Positions 18,306 through 26,671 of a stretch of DNA of 64,000 bases are shown one piece after another; within the stretch, counting starts at the first letter, position 1, and each line of letters begins with the position of its first letter. The stretch is from NCBI GenBank assembly GCA_025370845.1, contig JAMXFF010000012.1, positions 67,465 to 131,464 of the forward strand, in the 5' to 3' direction. The notes beneath the pieces were generated by a model. The model was not told where the DNA came from. It worked only from the letters and a program-made list of their open reading frames with translations, and did no database searches. Made by a program: the position numbers and the translations under genes. The DNA is from Laspinema palackyanum D2a. GTDB lineage: Bacteria > Cyanobacteriota > Cyanobacteriia > Cyanobacteriales > Laspinemataceae.

Positions 18306-18620
18306 CTAACTCGCTGCTTGGGCGGGATTAGAGTTGGGTGCAGTTCTAGAACTTGACTCCGCCGATTCTGCAGAGATTTCGACCGGCTTGAGTTCGATGT
18401 GATTGAGCAAGGTGGTGACGAAGGCAAACAGGAGAAAGGGCAGGGAGAGTACGACGATTAAACCCACTGTAGCGAGGGCGAAGATTTGACGGGCGGTACT
18501 CCACAAGGCGAGGGCGGAGGCTAAACTCAGGAAAATCACGATCAACCAAATGATGATTTGTCCGTAGATATCTCCAAAGGTCAGGGTGCAGACCAATCGG
18601 TATTTTTGCAGCTTATTCAT
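18306..18620 (-). CDS. Small conserved membrane protein
   Basis: A 104-aa protein with two membrane segments (about 20-40, IIIWLIVIFLSLASALALW, and 47-72, IFALATVGLIVVLSLPFLLF) and a polar Ser/Glu-rich C-terminus. Terminator sequence follows. I do not recognise the family; a thylakoid or plasma-membrane accessory role would be a guess. Confidence 0.65.
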   Translation of the reverse strand: MNKLQKYRLVCTLTFGDIYGQIIIWLIVIFLSLASALALWSTARQIFALATVGLIVVLSLPFLLFAFVTTLLNHIELKPVEISAESAESSSRTAPNSNPAQAAS

Positions 18621-18735
18621 TAAGGGGTTTCCTCGAAAACTATAGATTTAAGGTCAGAGTAATATGCTGTTTCTGTTTTAATAGATTTTTCAAGATTTTT
18701 GAAAGATTCGCAACATCACTTTACAATCTGGGTCC

Positions 18736-19020
18736 CTAGGGTGGAGGCAGTCGCCTGTTCTTGGGTTGGTTCGGGTTGACAGGGCGGCGATCGCTATACC
18801 CATTCAGCCTTGAGAGGCGATCGCCTTGCCAGATTTCCGGGGTTTTGACCACTCTGACTGGCGGATTGGCATCGCGCATTTCTGCCGAATGAATCCTGGC
18901 CCTTTCCTGATTGTAACGGAAATCTGCTGCTTCCATGTCATCAAAATTAAATACGAACCTTGACTTGAGTCCCCCTCTAGGATGGACCGGGCCGGGGTGG
19001 AGTTTGTGAAGATAGTTCAT
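18736..19020 (-). CDS. Hypothetical protein
   Basis: A 94-aa reading frame starting MNYLHKLHPGPVHPRGG, hydrophilic, Pro/Arg-rich at the C-terminus, without membrane segments. No clear ribosome binding site was found. It fills the gap between two minus-strand and plus-strand genes and has no overlapping better candidate. It may be a spurious frame. Confidence 0.35.
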   Translation of the reverse strand: MNYLHKLHPGPVHPRGGLKSRFVFNFDDMEAADFRYNQERARIHSAEMRDANPPVRVVKTPEIWQGDRLSRLNGYSDRRPVNPNQPKNRRLPPP

Positions 19021-19246
19021 GAATTAAGGTGAACTCAGGTTAAGTAATATAACAAAAATCGGGGAAAGTATAAAAAATTTACTAAGAAATCCTGACATAG
19101 GGCTCAAGTGAGTTATTTTAAGGAACAACAGGTTTAGGAAACCTCACCTATACTCAACCTTAAACCTTGGGGTAGGTATCGAGCTGAATGGGTCTTCAGT
19201 CATAGAAAGGACCCCTTTCCAGGAATAGCTCTGTTAGGAGATTCCA

Positions 19247-19822
19247 ATGCAAGAACAACCGTTTCATGAGTTACCTGAGATCCATCCAACGAAGTCGAAC
19301 AGGCATCAACCCCTGTTCAATCGAAAGGATAGTTTGTCAACAGAATATCAAGAGGGGGGAGAAAATTATGAGTATTGGAAGCGGGAAGGCGATCGCTTGC
19401 GGGTAGCAAAAGCCTATCTCGAAGCGATCGCCGCTTATGAATCGGCTTTACTCCAAAAACCCACCGCCTGCTATGCATGGCAGCAAAGGGGGGATCTCCT
19501 CAAACGCTTACACCGCTACGAGGAGGCGATCGCCTCTTATCGCAAGGCCCTAGAAGTCAGCGCTAATCCGATCGCCCGTTATCAAGCCTGGAATGGCTTA
19601 GGGGCCTTGTTCTTTACCCTTGAACGTTATGAGGAATCAATCTTTGCCTATAAACAAGCCCTGGCTCTGTGTCCCAATAGCATGGGTTCCCCTCATATTC
19701 TGGAAATGGAAGGCATTGCTTGGTCGCGATTAAATCGCTATTTAGAAGCCCGGGATTGTTATGAGCGCGCCTATCATCAAGCCGTAGAAATTTCAAACAA
19801 AACCGTCAAAAAAACAACTTAA
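19247..19822 (+). CDS. Tetratricopeptide-repeat protein
   Basis: A 191-aa soluble protein. After a polar N-terminus of about 55 residues come three to four TPR units (AKAYLEAIAAYESALLQKPT, RYEEAIASYRKALEVSANP, RYEESIFAYKQALALCPNS, RYLEARDCYERAYHQAVE). AGGAG lies 7 nt upstream of ATG 19247. No partner or function can be inferred from neighbours. Confidence 0.8.
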   Translation: MQEQPFHELPEIHPTKSNRHQPLFNRKDSLSTEYQEGGENYEYWKREGDRLRVAKAYLEAIAAYESALLQKPTACYAWQQRGDLLKRLHRYEEAIASYRKALEVSANPIARYQAWNGLGALFFTLERYEESIFAYKQALALCPNSMGSPHILEMEGIAWSRLNRYLEARDCYERAYHQAVEISNKTVKKTT

Positions 19823-20107
19823 CAGATTCTCCTTTCTTTGGGGAGCAAAGGTTCAATTGGGGTAATTTGATACCATTTTTAACCCACTCCCCTGAATCGG
19901 CATTCCCTATCCTTTCCTTCCCCATTGGGGATGCAATCTAATCACTCATAAATCCGTTGAAGTGGTAGCCATTTAAAATTTCTGCCGTCTAACCCTCCCC
20001 TCTCCATATCAAAACTTTCTCTGGAAGGCAATCTTTTTTCTCCCCTCGGAGGAACTTAAAAGGCCAAAAAGCGTTATAGTTACTTGGACACTTTAACCTT
20101 AGCTTTT

Positions 20108-20458
20108 ATGATGAAACCCCTTCAAAAAACCATCGCCACTACCGTAGGCTTGAGCCTTCTGTTTTGGTCCACCCCCTCGTTAGCAAACCAAAATTTGCGC
20201 TTGACTTGGGTCCGCATGAGTTCCACAAACCGGGACGGATGTGTAAGACAAGCGGTTGAAGCCATGAAATCCTCCGGATTGGAGAATGTGGAAGTCCAGG
20301 ATAATGAATTAATCCAGGGTGACACCCGCGACTTGGAAGCGAAAATTATGTGCATTGAAAGTGGACGGGAACTGCTCGCTGCGATCGCCGTTGCCAGCGA
20401 TAGTTCCAGCGAAGCACGGGAGATCCGGGGTCAATTAAGAAATTACATGAGACGCTAA
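20108..20458 (+). CDS. Small secreted/periplasmic hypothetical protein
   Basis: Predicted 116 aa with a clear Sec signal peptide: MMKPLQKTIA, hydrophobic TVGLSLLFWS, then TPSLA before the likely cut. The mature part (about 90 aa) has two Cys (GCVRQAV and IMCIESG), which could form a disulfide. ATG 20108 or 20111 is preferred to the TTG at 20084. The family is not recognised. Confidence 0.65.
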   Translation: MMKPLQKTIATTVGLSLLFWSTPSLANQNLRLTWVRMSSTNRDGCVRQAVEAMKSSGLENVEVQDNELIQGDTRDLEAKIMCIESGRELLAAIAVASDSSSEAREIRGQLRNYMRR

Positions 20459-20501
20459 ACCAATCTCTGGAAAAAATAGGAGGGTTCGCCTTCCTTTTCT
20501 A

Positions 20502-20525
20502 AGCCCGCACAAGCGGGCTATTTTG
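20502..20525 (+). terminator. Intrinsic terminator after the secreted protein gene
   Basis: AGCCCGC and GCGGGCT form a stem around ACAA, followed by ATTTTGTT. It sits between convergent genes ending at 20458 and 20561. Confidence 0.75.
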
Positions 20526-20560
20526 TTACAATTTCAAGCGATCCCCTTTCCTATGTCCCC

Positions 20561-21469
20561 TCATTTCCGGGTTGATTTTTTCCCTTTGCCCTTCTGCTTT
20601 GTTTCGGCCCTGGATTTCTTCTTAGCTTTTAATCGTTCTTTGTCTACTGCTTTCAAATCCGGCAAAAGCATCTTATAATCATCCCCTAAATTGGTCAAAC
20701 CCATCCGATAAATCTGTTCTGCTTTGTCCAAATCAACTCGTGATGGCGGACAAAAAGCAGCCTTCCAATGTACCCCTCCCCAAATTGTATAAAGGAAATC
20801 CTTGCCCGGATACCGCTTCACCAAGTTCTCAAAACAGTGATCTCCCTCTTCCACTTTTTCCAAACTAAATAAAGTCATTGCCTCTAGCATGGTTAGCTGA
20901 AGAACAGCTCGATCATCAGCATCGGGAAAAGTCGCTAAAAAATCTCGACAATAATCAATTTCTTTCTGAAAGTAGATGGGTTCTTCTTTCCCTAATTTGT
21001 CTAATTCTGTTGGAATGTCTAGTAGCCAATCAGAAACTGCATAAAGACATCCATTAAATTTTTTGTCCACCTCTGCAAACGAGAGACCCATTGGGATAAA
21101 TCTCTCTTTTAATTTTGCCCAGCATTCTAGCCATAAGTCGCAGACTTTTCGGTTTTCTCCCGCCTCTAAATCATCTAATCCTTCTTCGATCGCAACATAG
21201 AGTTGATCCGAACTGAAGCAATCTGGGGCTAATCTTTCCCATAAAACAAGTGCCCCCAGAGACACAAAATCTTTATCTCTTCCTTGGGCTGAAATTTCAT
21301 ACAGAGATTTCCATTGTTGTTTTAAGTCTGATGTTCCATAACAAGACTGAATTTGTTGTAAAAATTCTTCGGCTTTGAGAGTAATCCCCAAATCGCTTAA
21401 CTTTTGAAAAATTTCTTCTGTACTGTAATTTCGAGCTTCTTCGAGAGTCCAAAATTCATCAAAAATCAT
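20561..21469 (-). CDS. Hypothetical protein, helical, basic tail
   Basis: A 302-aa protein, mostly alpha-helical by composition (MIFDEFWTLEEARNYSTEEI; later FLATFPDADDRAVLQLTMLE and RVDLDKAEQIYRMGLTNLGD, TPR-like). It ends in a Lys-rich tail (KERLKAKKKSRAETKQKGKG). There are no membrane segments. I do not recognise the family. Convergent with the secreted protein gene and divergent from the kinase gene. Confidence 0.65.
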   Translation of the reverse strand: MIFDEFWTLEEARNYSTEEIFQKLSDLGITLKAEEFLQQIQSCYGTSDLKQQWKSLYEISAQGRDKDFVSLGALVLWERLAPDCFSSDQLYVAIEEGLDDLEAGENRKVCDLWLECWAKLKERFIPMGLSFAEVDKKFNGCLYAVSDWLLDIPTELDKLGKEEPIYFQKEIDYCRDFLATFPDADDRAVLQLTMLEAMTLFSLEKVEEGDHCFENLVKRYPGKDFLYTIWGGVHWKAAFCPPSRVDLDKAEQIYRMGLTNLGDDYKMLLPDLKAVDKERLKAKKKSRAETKQKGKGKKSTRK

Positions 21470-21650
21470 CGTTTTTACCTTCTTAAGTCAAACTGCTAAA
21501 TTAACCTAAAATAGACATGGACTCTAGCCTCCCGATGCAAACCTTGTCCTCGGGCCATCACTCCCAATCTCCTGGGGAATTTTACCCTATTTTTACCCAG
21601 GTGGGCAAAGCCATCCCCTAGAATAGAAAGGGATCGCTGCTCAAGTCAAC

Positions 21651-23657
21651 ATGATGGCCGAAAAAGTCGTGAAAACCTGGTTACAACAACTCTCCCAACG
21701 GGTTGCCGGAAATAAAGCTCCCTTGGGATTGGAGGAAGCGGGAGATTCCGGAAACGGAAGTCTGTTCTCTCTACTCAAGGGCAAGGATAACCCATCCCCG
21801 AACCCCACTGGGTCGAATCCCACCCTCTCCCCGGGTTCTAATTCGCCTCAGTTCCCGGATTGTTCTAGTCACGGATATCAAGTGCTTCAGCGTTTGGGTC
21901 AGAACTATGCCGGGGGTCGTTCGACCTATTTGGCAACCCATCTGAAAACTCAAAAACCTGTGGTGATCAAACAATTTCAGTTTGCTAAACCCGGTGCAGA
22001 TTGGTCCGCCTACAAAGCGCATGAACGGGAAATTAAAGTATTGCAGGGTCTGAGTCACCCGGGGATTCCTCGCTACCTGGATTCTTTTGAAACCTCGGAG
22101 GGATTTTGTTTAGTTCATGACTATAAAAATGCCCAATCTTTAGCGGTTTTTCGGCGTCTGGACCCGGAGAAAATTAAACAGATTGCCTTGGCGGTTCTGG
22201 AAATTTTGGTTTATCTGCAAAACCGAGTGCCTGGGGTGATTCATCGCGATATCAAACCGGAAAATATTTTAATGGGCGATCGCACCGATATTATTTACCT
22301 GATTGATTTTGGATTTGCCCGCATCGGTGGAGGTGAGGTGGCTCAAAGTAGTGTAGTTTCTGGCACACCGGGGTTCATGCCACCAGAGCAATTACTCAAT
22401 CTAAAACTCACGGAAGCGTCTGATTTATATGGGTTAGGAGTAACCCTAATCTGTTTGCTCACCCAAACCGATTCTAGTGAAATTAACCGCTTAATTGATA
22501 GTAGTTATCGCCTCAATTTTGCCGAGTTAGTCCCCCATCTCAGTGAGGAGTTTATCCACTGGTTACAGAAAATGGTGGAACCCAATAGTGGCGATCGCTT
22601 TTCTCATGCGGCAGCGGCTTTAGAGGCCCTGACTCCCATTTCGGTATGCCGGGTATTACCAGAAGCAGAATTTAGCCAAACTCGCCTGGAATTACGCACC
22701 CAAGCCGGAGAAACCCTCACCCAAACTCTCACGGTCAAAAATCCGGTGGATGATACAGTCCTAGCCGGACGGTGGGAAATTGCTCCCGACTCGAATAATC
22801 CTAAGACAAAACCCGATTGGATTTCTATAAAACCGGCAAAGTTTCAGGGGAATGAAACTGAATTTGCAATTAAAATAGATACCACAAATTTAGTCATCAG
22901 TCAAGATTACAGTCGAAATCTTTTACTTCACGCAAATACGGCGAATAAAACCCAAATTATCCCGCTTTCTCTGTCAGTTTCTCCTCGGGAAGTCGCGGCA
23001 GAATTAATAAGTCCAGAAGCGGGAAAAATTGCAACTTGGAAACAAAAAATCGCTGTGCCGTTCCCGGTTATTCTATTTGGAACGACTGTAGCGGTTCCGT
23101 TGATTTTTCTGTCTCCTTATGTGGCGGTGGCGATCGCAGTTCCCTTGGTTCTTTTATCCGGTAGAGGGTTTTCCGATAAGATTCAGGACCCGGCGATCGA
23201 GCAGGTTGCTGAATTTTCGCGAAAATGGCTGGTTGCACCCAGTTTAGTCGGATTAGGGGTATGGTCTTTTACCCTAGTCGATATTGCCTGGTTAGAGCAT
23301 CCAGAACGAAAATTATTAGGGGTTATTGTAGCAGCAATGGCAATGGGAGGCATTGGCATTGCGGTATTAGAGCTATTTAAGGCAGGCTTTAAACGGATGG
23401 TGGTATTACTGCCACTGTTGATTTTTGGTCTGTCTTTTGTGGCGATCGGAGTGGCTACGGGAATGGCGGGGAAAGTGGCAGAAGTTGGGGTGACGGGATT
23501 AGTTTTAAGCAGTACCGCCAAACAGGAAATTCAACGGAAAAACGCTGGCATAGGTGCGATCGCTCGTCAGATAGCAGTTGCCACATTAGGCATCGGTGTA
23601 GGAACCGGGTTGAGTTGGCTATTGGTGCATTATGGACTCGCTGTAGGGATGTGGTAA
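21651..23657 (+). CDS. Membrane-anchored serine/threonine protein kinase
   Basis: A 668-aa protein. After a disordered 70-residue N-terminus the kinase domain spans about 76-335. It has the glycine loop RLGQNYAGG, Lys VVIKQF (K107), Glu in EREIKV, catalytic loop HRDIKPEN (198-205), DFG (219-221) and GTPGFMPPEQ in place of APE. All key residues for phosphotransfer are present. A beta-sandwich-like region (about 350-455) follows, then six or so hydrophobic segments (about 475-668). The fusion of a kinase to a C-terminal multi-span membrane domain suggests a sensor at the membrane. ATG 21651 and 21654 are both possible. The substrate is unknown. Confidence 0.88.
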   Translation: MMAEKVVKTWLQQLSQRVAGNKAPLGLEEAGDSGNGSLFSLLKGKDNPSPNPTGSNPTLSPGSNSPQFPDCSSHGYQVLQRLGQNYAGGRSTYLATHLKTQKPVVIKQFQFAKPGADWSAYKAHEREIKVLQGLSHPGIPRYLDSFETSEGFCLVHDYKNAQSLAVFRRLDPEKIKQIALAVLEILVYLQNRVPGVIHRDIKPENILMGDRTDIIYLIDFGFARIGGGEVAQSSVVSGTPGFMPPEQLLNLKLTEASDLYGLGVTLICLLTQTDSSEINRLIDSSYRLNFAELVPHLSEEFIHWLQKMVEPNSGDRFSHAAAALEALTPISVCRVLPEAEFSQTRLELRTQAGETLTQTLTVKNPVDDTVLAGRWEIAPDSNNPKTKPDWISIKPAKFQGNETEFAIKIDTTNLVISQDYSRNLLLHANTANKTQIIPLSLSVSPREVAAELISPEAGKIATWKQKIAVPFPVILFGTTVAVPLIFLSPYVAVAIAVPLVLLSGRGFSDKIQDPAIEQVAEFSRKWLVAPSLVGLGVWSFTLVDIAWLEHPERKLLGVIVAAMAMGGIGIAVLELFKAGFKRMVVLLPLLIFGLSFVAIGVATGMAGKVAEVGVTGLVLSSTAKQEIQRKNAGIGAIARQIAVATLGIGVGTGLSWLLVHYGLAVGMW

Positions 23658-23659
23658 CG

Positions 23660-23880
23660 GGAGATGGGGAGGATGGGGGAGGATGGGGAGGATGGGGAGG
23701 ATGTTCGTAGTAACGACTTCAGTCGTTTCCGCGTGACTTGGCTTTACTCCAAGTCACGCACTCAAAGGAGGCTTAAGCTCCAGTCCCAAAACAGGTGCTT
23801 AATTCGCTCAGGGTAAGTGTCATGGCTGACGCCATGACACAAGGGCAACGACTGAAGTCGTTACTACAAACATGGACCCC
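23660..23880. repeat. GGGGAGGAT minisatellite and dispersed palindromes
   Basis: Directly after the kinase stop come about five copies of a GGGGAGGAT-type unit. Then follow AACGACTTCAGTCGTT, the palindromes GTGACTTGG/CCAAGTCAC and GTCATGGC/GCCATGAC, and another AACGACTGAAGTCGTT with ACTACAAAC. No gene is present. Confidence 0.75.
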
Positions 23881-23900
23881 ATCTCCCCTATCTCCCCTAT

Positions 23901-24155
23901 TCACAGTCCGTAAAATTGGTCTTCATGCAAGATGACCTCACCATGTTCGGGGACCCAGGCTACCCAGTCGCGATCGCCGCATTTACAGAGGAGTAAGGCT
24001 TGATCTGCACTGTATTCGCTGGGTTGTTCTAGTAACTGCACCCAGGTGTTTGGTTCGGGTTCCTGCCAAATAATTTCCCGGTGGGATGTTGGGATCCATT
24101 CGGGCGATCGCAAATAAAGTTTTTCCAATTCTTGTTTAACTAGGTCGAGTTTCAT
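23901..24155 (-). CDS. Small conserved hypothetical protein
   Basis: Predicted 84 aa, beginning MKLDLVKQELEKLYLRSPEW, acidic and Trp-rich, with CKCGDRDWVAWVPEHGE near the C-terminus. ATG 24155 is preceded by GGAA; an upstream in-frame start at 24251 would add 32 residues with no family look. There is no membrane segment. The function is unknown. Confidence 0.6.
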   Translation of the reverse strand: MKLDLVKQELEKLYLRSPEWIPTSHREIIWQEPEPNTWVQLLEQPSEYSADQALLLCKCGDRDWVAWVPEHGEVILHEDQFYGL

Positions 24156-25096
24156 AATTTTTTCCGTTTTTATGCTCAAGGTGACCCTGGATCCAAAAGC
24201 TAGATCTGGGTTGTACCTACATGGGTTATCTAATATTTTTGTCTGTAACAATTGTTACAGATATGATTTTTAGGCGTCAAGCAAAGTTAGTAGAACTTAA
24301 CAATCCTGGCCCTAACGGTGGGATATCGCGCTGAAAAATCCCCTGGTTCATGCCCGGGGAGAGGGGGTTAAAGCGCCAGGAAGTCAGGAAGGGCATGATG
24401 GGCGGGGACAAAGCTCCTGGGATGGTTCCTAAATCTAGGCAATGCCTGGACCGAACTGCCGATGAAAATGTGCGGATAAAATAAACAGTTAATAATCAAT
24501 GGATTTTTAATCACTAACTCTATATTGTGGAGATTGATAATTTTCAGTTACCAATTTCTAACTTCCCTAAAATTGCTAAAATTTTGCAATTCTTATTTTT
24601 TCGGCTGGTTTTCCCCACAGATTCCACAAAGATTTCCACAGGTTATCTGGGGTTTTCCACAGGTTAGGGAGAGTTTTCCCCAGGCGATCGCCTTCGAGTT
24701 CTCATGTTTTGGTTGAACTGGGGATTAAGGTCAAAAAATGACTCAGGGCGATCGCCTGGGGAAATTTTGTAAAGTTGTGTAACAATAAATGGCTGAAAAC
24801 CCTATTATCTCGTGGCTCTGAGGGACCCAGACCGAAAATTGTAACATTTCGCAACGTTGACAACTCCACCCCTTCTGAGCGCACAATGAAACCGCCAACC
24901 TAAAACAAAAGGGTTTCTCGTGATTGCAGCTTTTTAAAATAAGCAGCCAGCATTCTGAGCGAAGGGCTTTAGCTTGAACGAGCGAGTTCAAGGGGGATGC
25001 GGCAACCCGAATGAGAGTAACGCCAGCTTGAATCAAAGCCGGTGGGGATTGGTAAAACGTTAACAGCTACGCGGAACGCGCACGGAGGTTTCCAGA
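24156..25096. other. 940-bp intergenic region with an AT-rich stretch and DnaA-box-like cluster
   Basis: No credible gene. An AT-rich block (about 24475-24600) is followed by a run of TTTTCCACA-like sites (listed separately) and two HIP1 sites. The last 150 bases precede the DUF2811 gene. Confidence 0.6.
24605..24684 (+). promoter_or_regulatory. Cluster of DnaA-box-like sites
   Basis: Within 80 bp, all in the same orientation, are TTTTCCCCACA (24609), GATTCCACA (24620), GATTTCCACA (24631), TTTTCCACA (24653) and TTTTCCCCA (24674). TTTTCCACA is the known cyanobacterial form of the DnaA box. One reverse site, TTGTGGAGA, lies at 24525-24533, on the far side of an AT-rich stretch. The arrangement could be a replication origin, a secondary DnaA titration site or a DnaA-controlled promoter. 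No dnaA or dnaN is in the window. Confidence 0.45.
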
Positions 25097-25321
25097 ATGA
25101 ACGCAAACGTCAGCATCCTTGCAGAAATTCCAGAAGAACTGCATCAATCCCTTAAAGGGTATTTAGACTCTCACCCCGACTGGGATCAAGACCGGGTGTT
25201 TGCTGCGGCCCTGTCTCTGTTTTTGTTACAAAATGGGGATAACCGGACCCCGGAAGCCTCGAAAAACTATCACCAAGCGGCTAGAGTGTATCTGGAAACC
25301 CTGTTTCAGCATCCGGTGTAA
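25097..25321 (+). CDS. DUF2811 domain-containing protein
   Basis: A 74-aa small cyanobacterial protein. The sequence VSILAEIPEELHQSLKGYLD and HPDWDQDRVFAAALSLFLLQ is the characteristic DUF2811 block, which resembles a ribbon-helix-helix-like fold. GGAGG lies about 10 nt upstream of the ATG. Function unknown. It lies next to the DnaA-box-like cluster, with about 410 bp between. Confidence 0.85.
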   Translation: MNANVSILAEIPEELHQSLKGYLDSHPDWDQDRVFAAALSLFLLQNGDNRTPEASKNYHQAARVYLETLFQHPV

Positions 25322-25948
25322 CCGGCAAAGGTTGGGGAATCTGGGTTGATGGATGGGGAGAGGAGGCTGCTACAGAGGTAGGGATGTGATGAATCCGGGC
25401 AAACCGTTGGGGAGAGGGGGGTATCCGATTCCCAAACATTCCTAAAGCAAATGAAGAGAAAAGAGTGCAACTCGGAAAGGTCAACCGGCATGAGTGCAAG
25501 GATGAGTTGTCATGCTGCTTTGGAAGTTGGGTAAGGGGGGAACGGTAGGGCCGTTCAAGGCCGAGGGTGAAGCCATCCAGATGCATCGAGGCGATCGCAC
25601 CCCATCCCATCTCAACCCAGTGAAATTGAGCAAGAGTAGCTGCTGGGGGGTGGATCTAAAATTGTAGAGGGTCCCTGCCTCCATCAGAATTAGCTCCCCG
25701 TCAGATCCCAAATAAATGCAATAAATGCTTGCTGTTGTTTCCCGACAGAGGGGGTGCAGTCCTAAAACCACAGGTCCTTGCACAGAGAGTGAGCTGGAGA
25801 GATTGCCTAGGCCCCTCTATAGCAACTCAAACAGCCGATTCACCAACATTGGGACCCCTGGGAAAAGGCGTTTGTTTTTCGTACAGACGCCATTGAGTCC
25901 CGAATGAGAATGAATTGAAAATTAGGGACGATCACATCTAAATTTGGA
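25322..25948. other. Intergenic region, no gene recognised
   Basis: About 630 bases. A 100-codon minus-strand frame at 25481-25783 has no ribosome site or recognisable domain and I do not call it. There are no repeats of note. Confidence 0.45.
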
Positions 25949-26671
25949 CTAGATTTCCTCCGGTGCATCTTCGGAATCACCACTGTGAGCTTCAAATTTA
26001 TACCCCACTCCGCGCACCGTATGAATCAGTTTGGGATAGATGCCATCCCCTTCGATTTTGCGGCGGATTTGGCCGATATGGACATCCACCACGCGCTGAT
26101 CCCCTACATAGTCATAATCCCAAACTTCTTGAAGCAGTTCAGATCTACGCCAAACTCGGCCTGGATGAGAGGCTAAAAAATAGAGTAAATCAAATTCAAG
26201 GGCCGTTAGGAGAATGGGGCGAGCAGAGATAGTCACCTCGCGGCGCACGGGATCGATGCTCATCGTTCCGAAATCAACGGAGGGTTGTTCTGCAACCTGG
26301 ACCACCCGTTGACGCTTCAACAGCGCCCCGACTCTAGCACCGAGTTCGACGAGACTAAAGGGTTTGGTAATATAGTCATCTGCACCTAAATTAAATCCCC
26401 GGATTTTATCAGCTTCATCGGTGCGACTGGTCAGCATTAAAACGAAAACACCCGTGCGCTTTTGCATCGCTTGGCAAAGCTGATACCCCGTAGTATCGGG
26501 TAAGTTAACATCCAGAATTACTAAGTCTGGATTAAATTGCTCGAAGAGTTCGAGCGCTTTTTTTCCATCTTCAGCCGACTCCATTTGATAGTCTTGCTTA
26601 CTTAAAAAGCGATGGATTAAATTCCGGATCGCCGGATCGTCATCAACCACAAGAATCTTGGCAGAGGCCAT
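25949..26671 (-). CDS. OmpR/PhoB-family response regulator
   Basis: A 240-aa two-component transcription factor. The receiver domain (1-120) has the acidic pocket D10-D12, phospho-acceptor D54 in VILDVNLP, Thr in LMLTSR and K103 in ITKPF. The winged-helix output domain (about 130-230) has the OmpR pattern LTALEFDLLYFLASHPGRV, RVVDVHIGQIRRKI and TVRGVGYKFE. It is a conserved cyanobacterial type, but I cannot tell which named regulator it is; it is not a clear RpaA or RpaB. No kinase gene is adjacent; the receiver-kinase at 28368 is 1.7 kb away on the other strand. Confidence 0.9.
   Translation of the reverse strand: MASAKILVVDDDPAIRNLIHRFLSKQDYQMESAEDGKKALELFEQFNPDLVILDVNLPDTTGYQLCQAMQKRTGVFVLMLTSRTDEADKIRGFNLGADDYITKPFSLVELGARVGALLKRQRVVQVAEQPSVDFGTMSIDPVRREVTISARPILLTALEFDLLYFLASHPGRVWRRSELLQEVWDYDYVGDQRVVDVHIGQIRRKIEGDGIYPKLIHTVRGVGYKFEAHSGDSEDAPEEI

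Noticed and set aside
25481..25783. 100-codon minus-strand frame (QGPVVLGLHPLCRETTASIY)
   Set aside because: No ribosome site, no family resemblance, and an upstream in-frame stop just before the start; left uncalled but worth a translated search.
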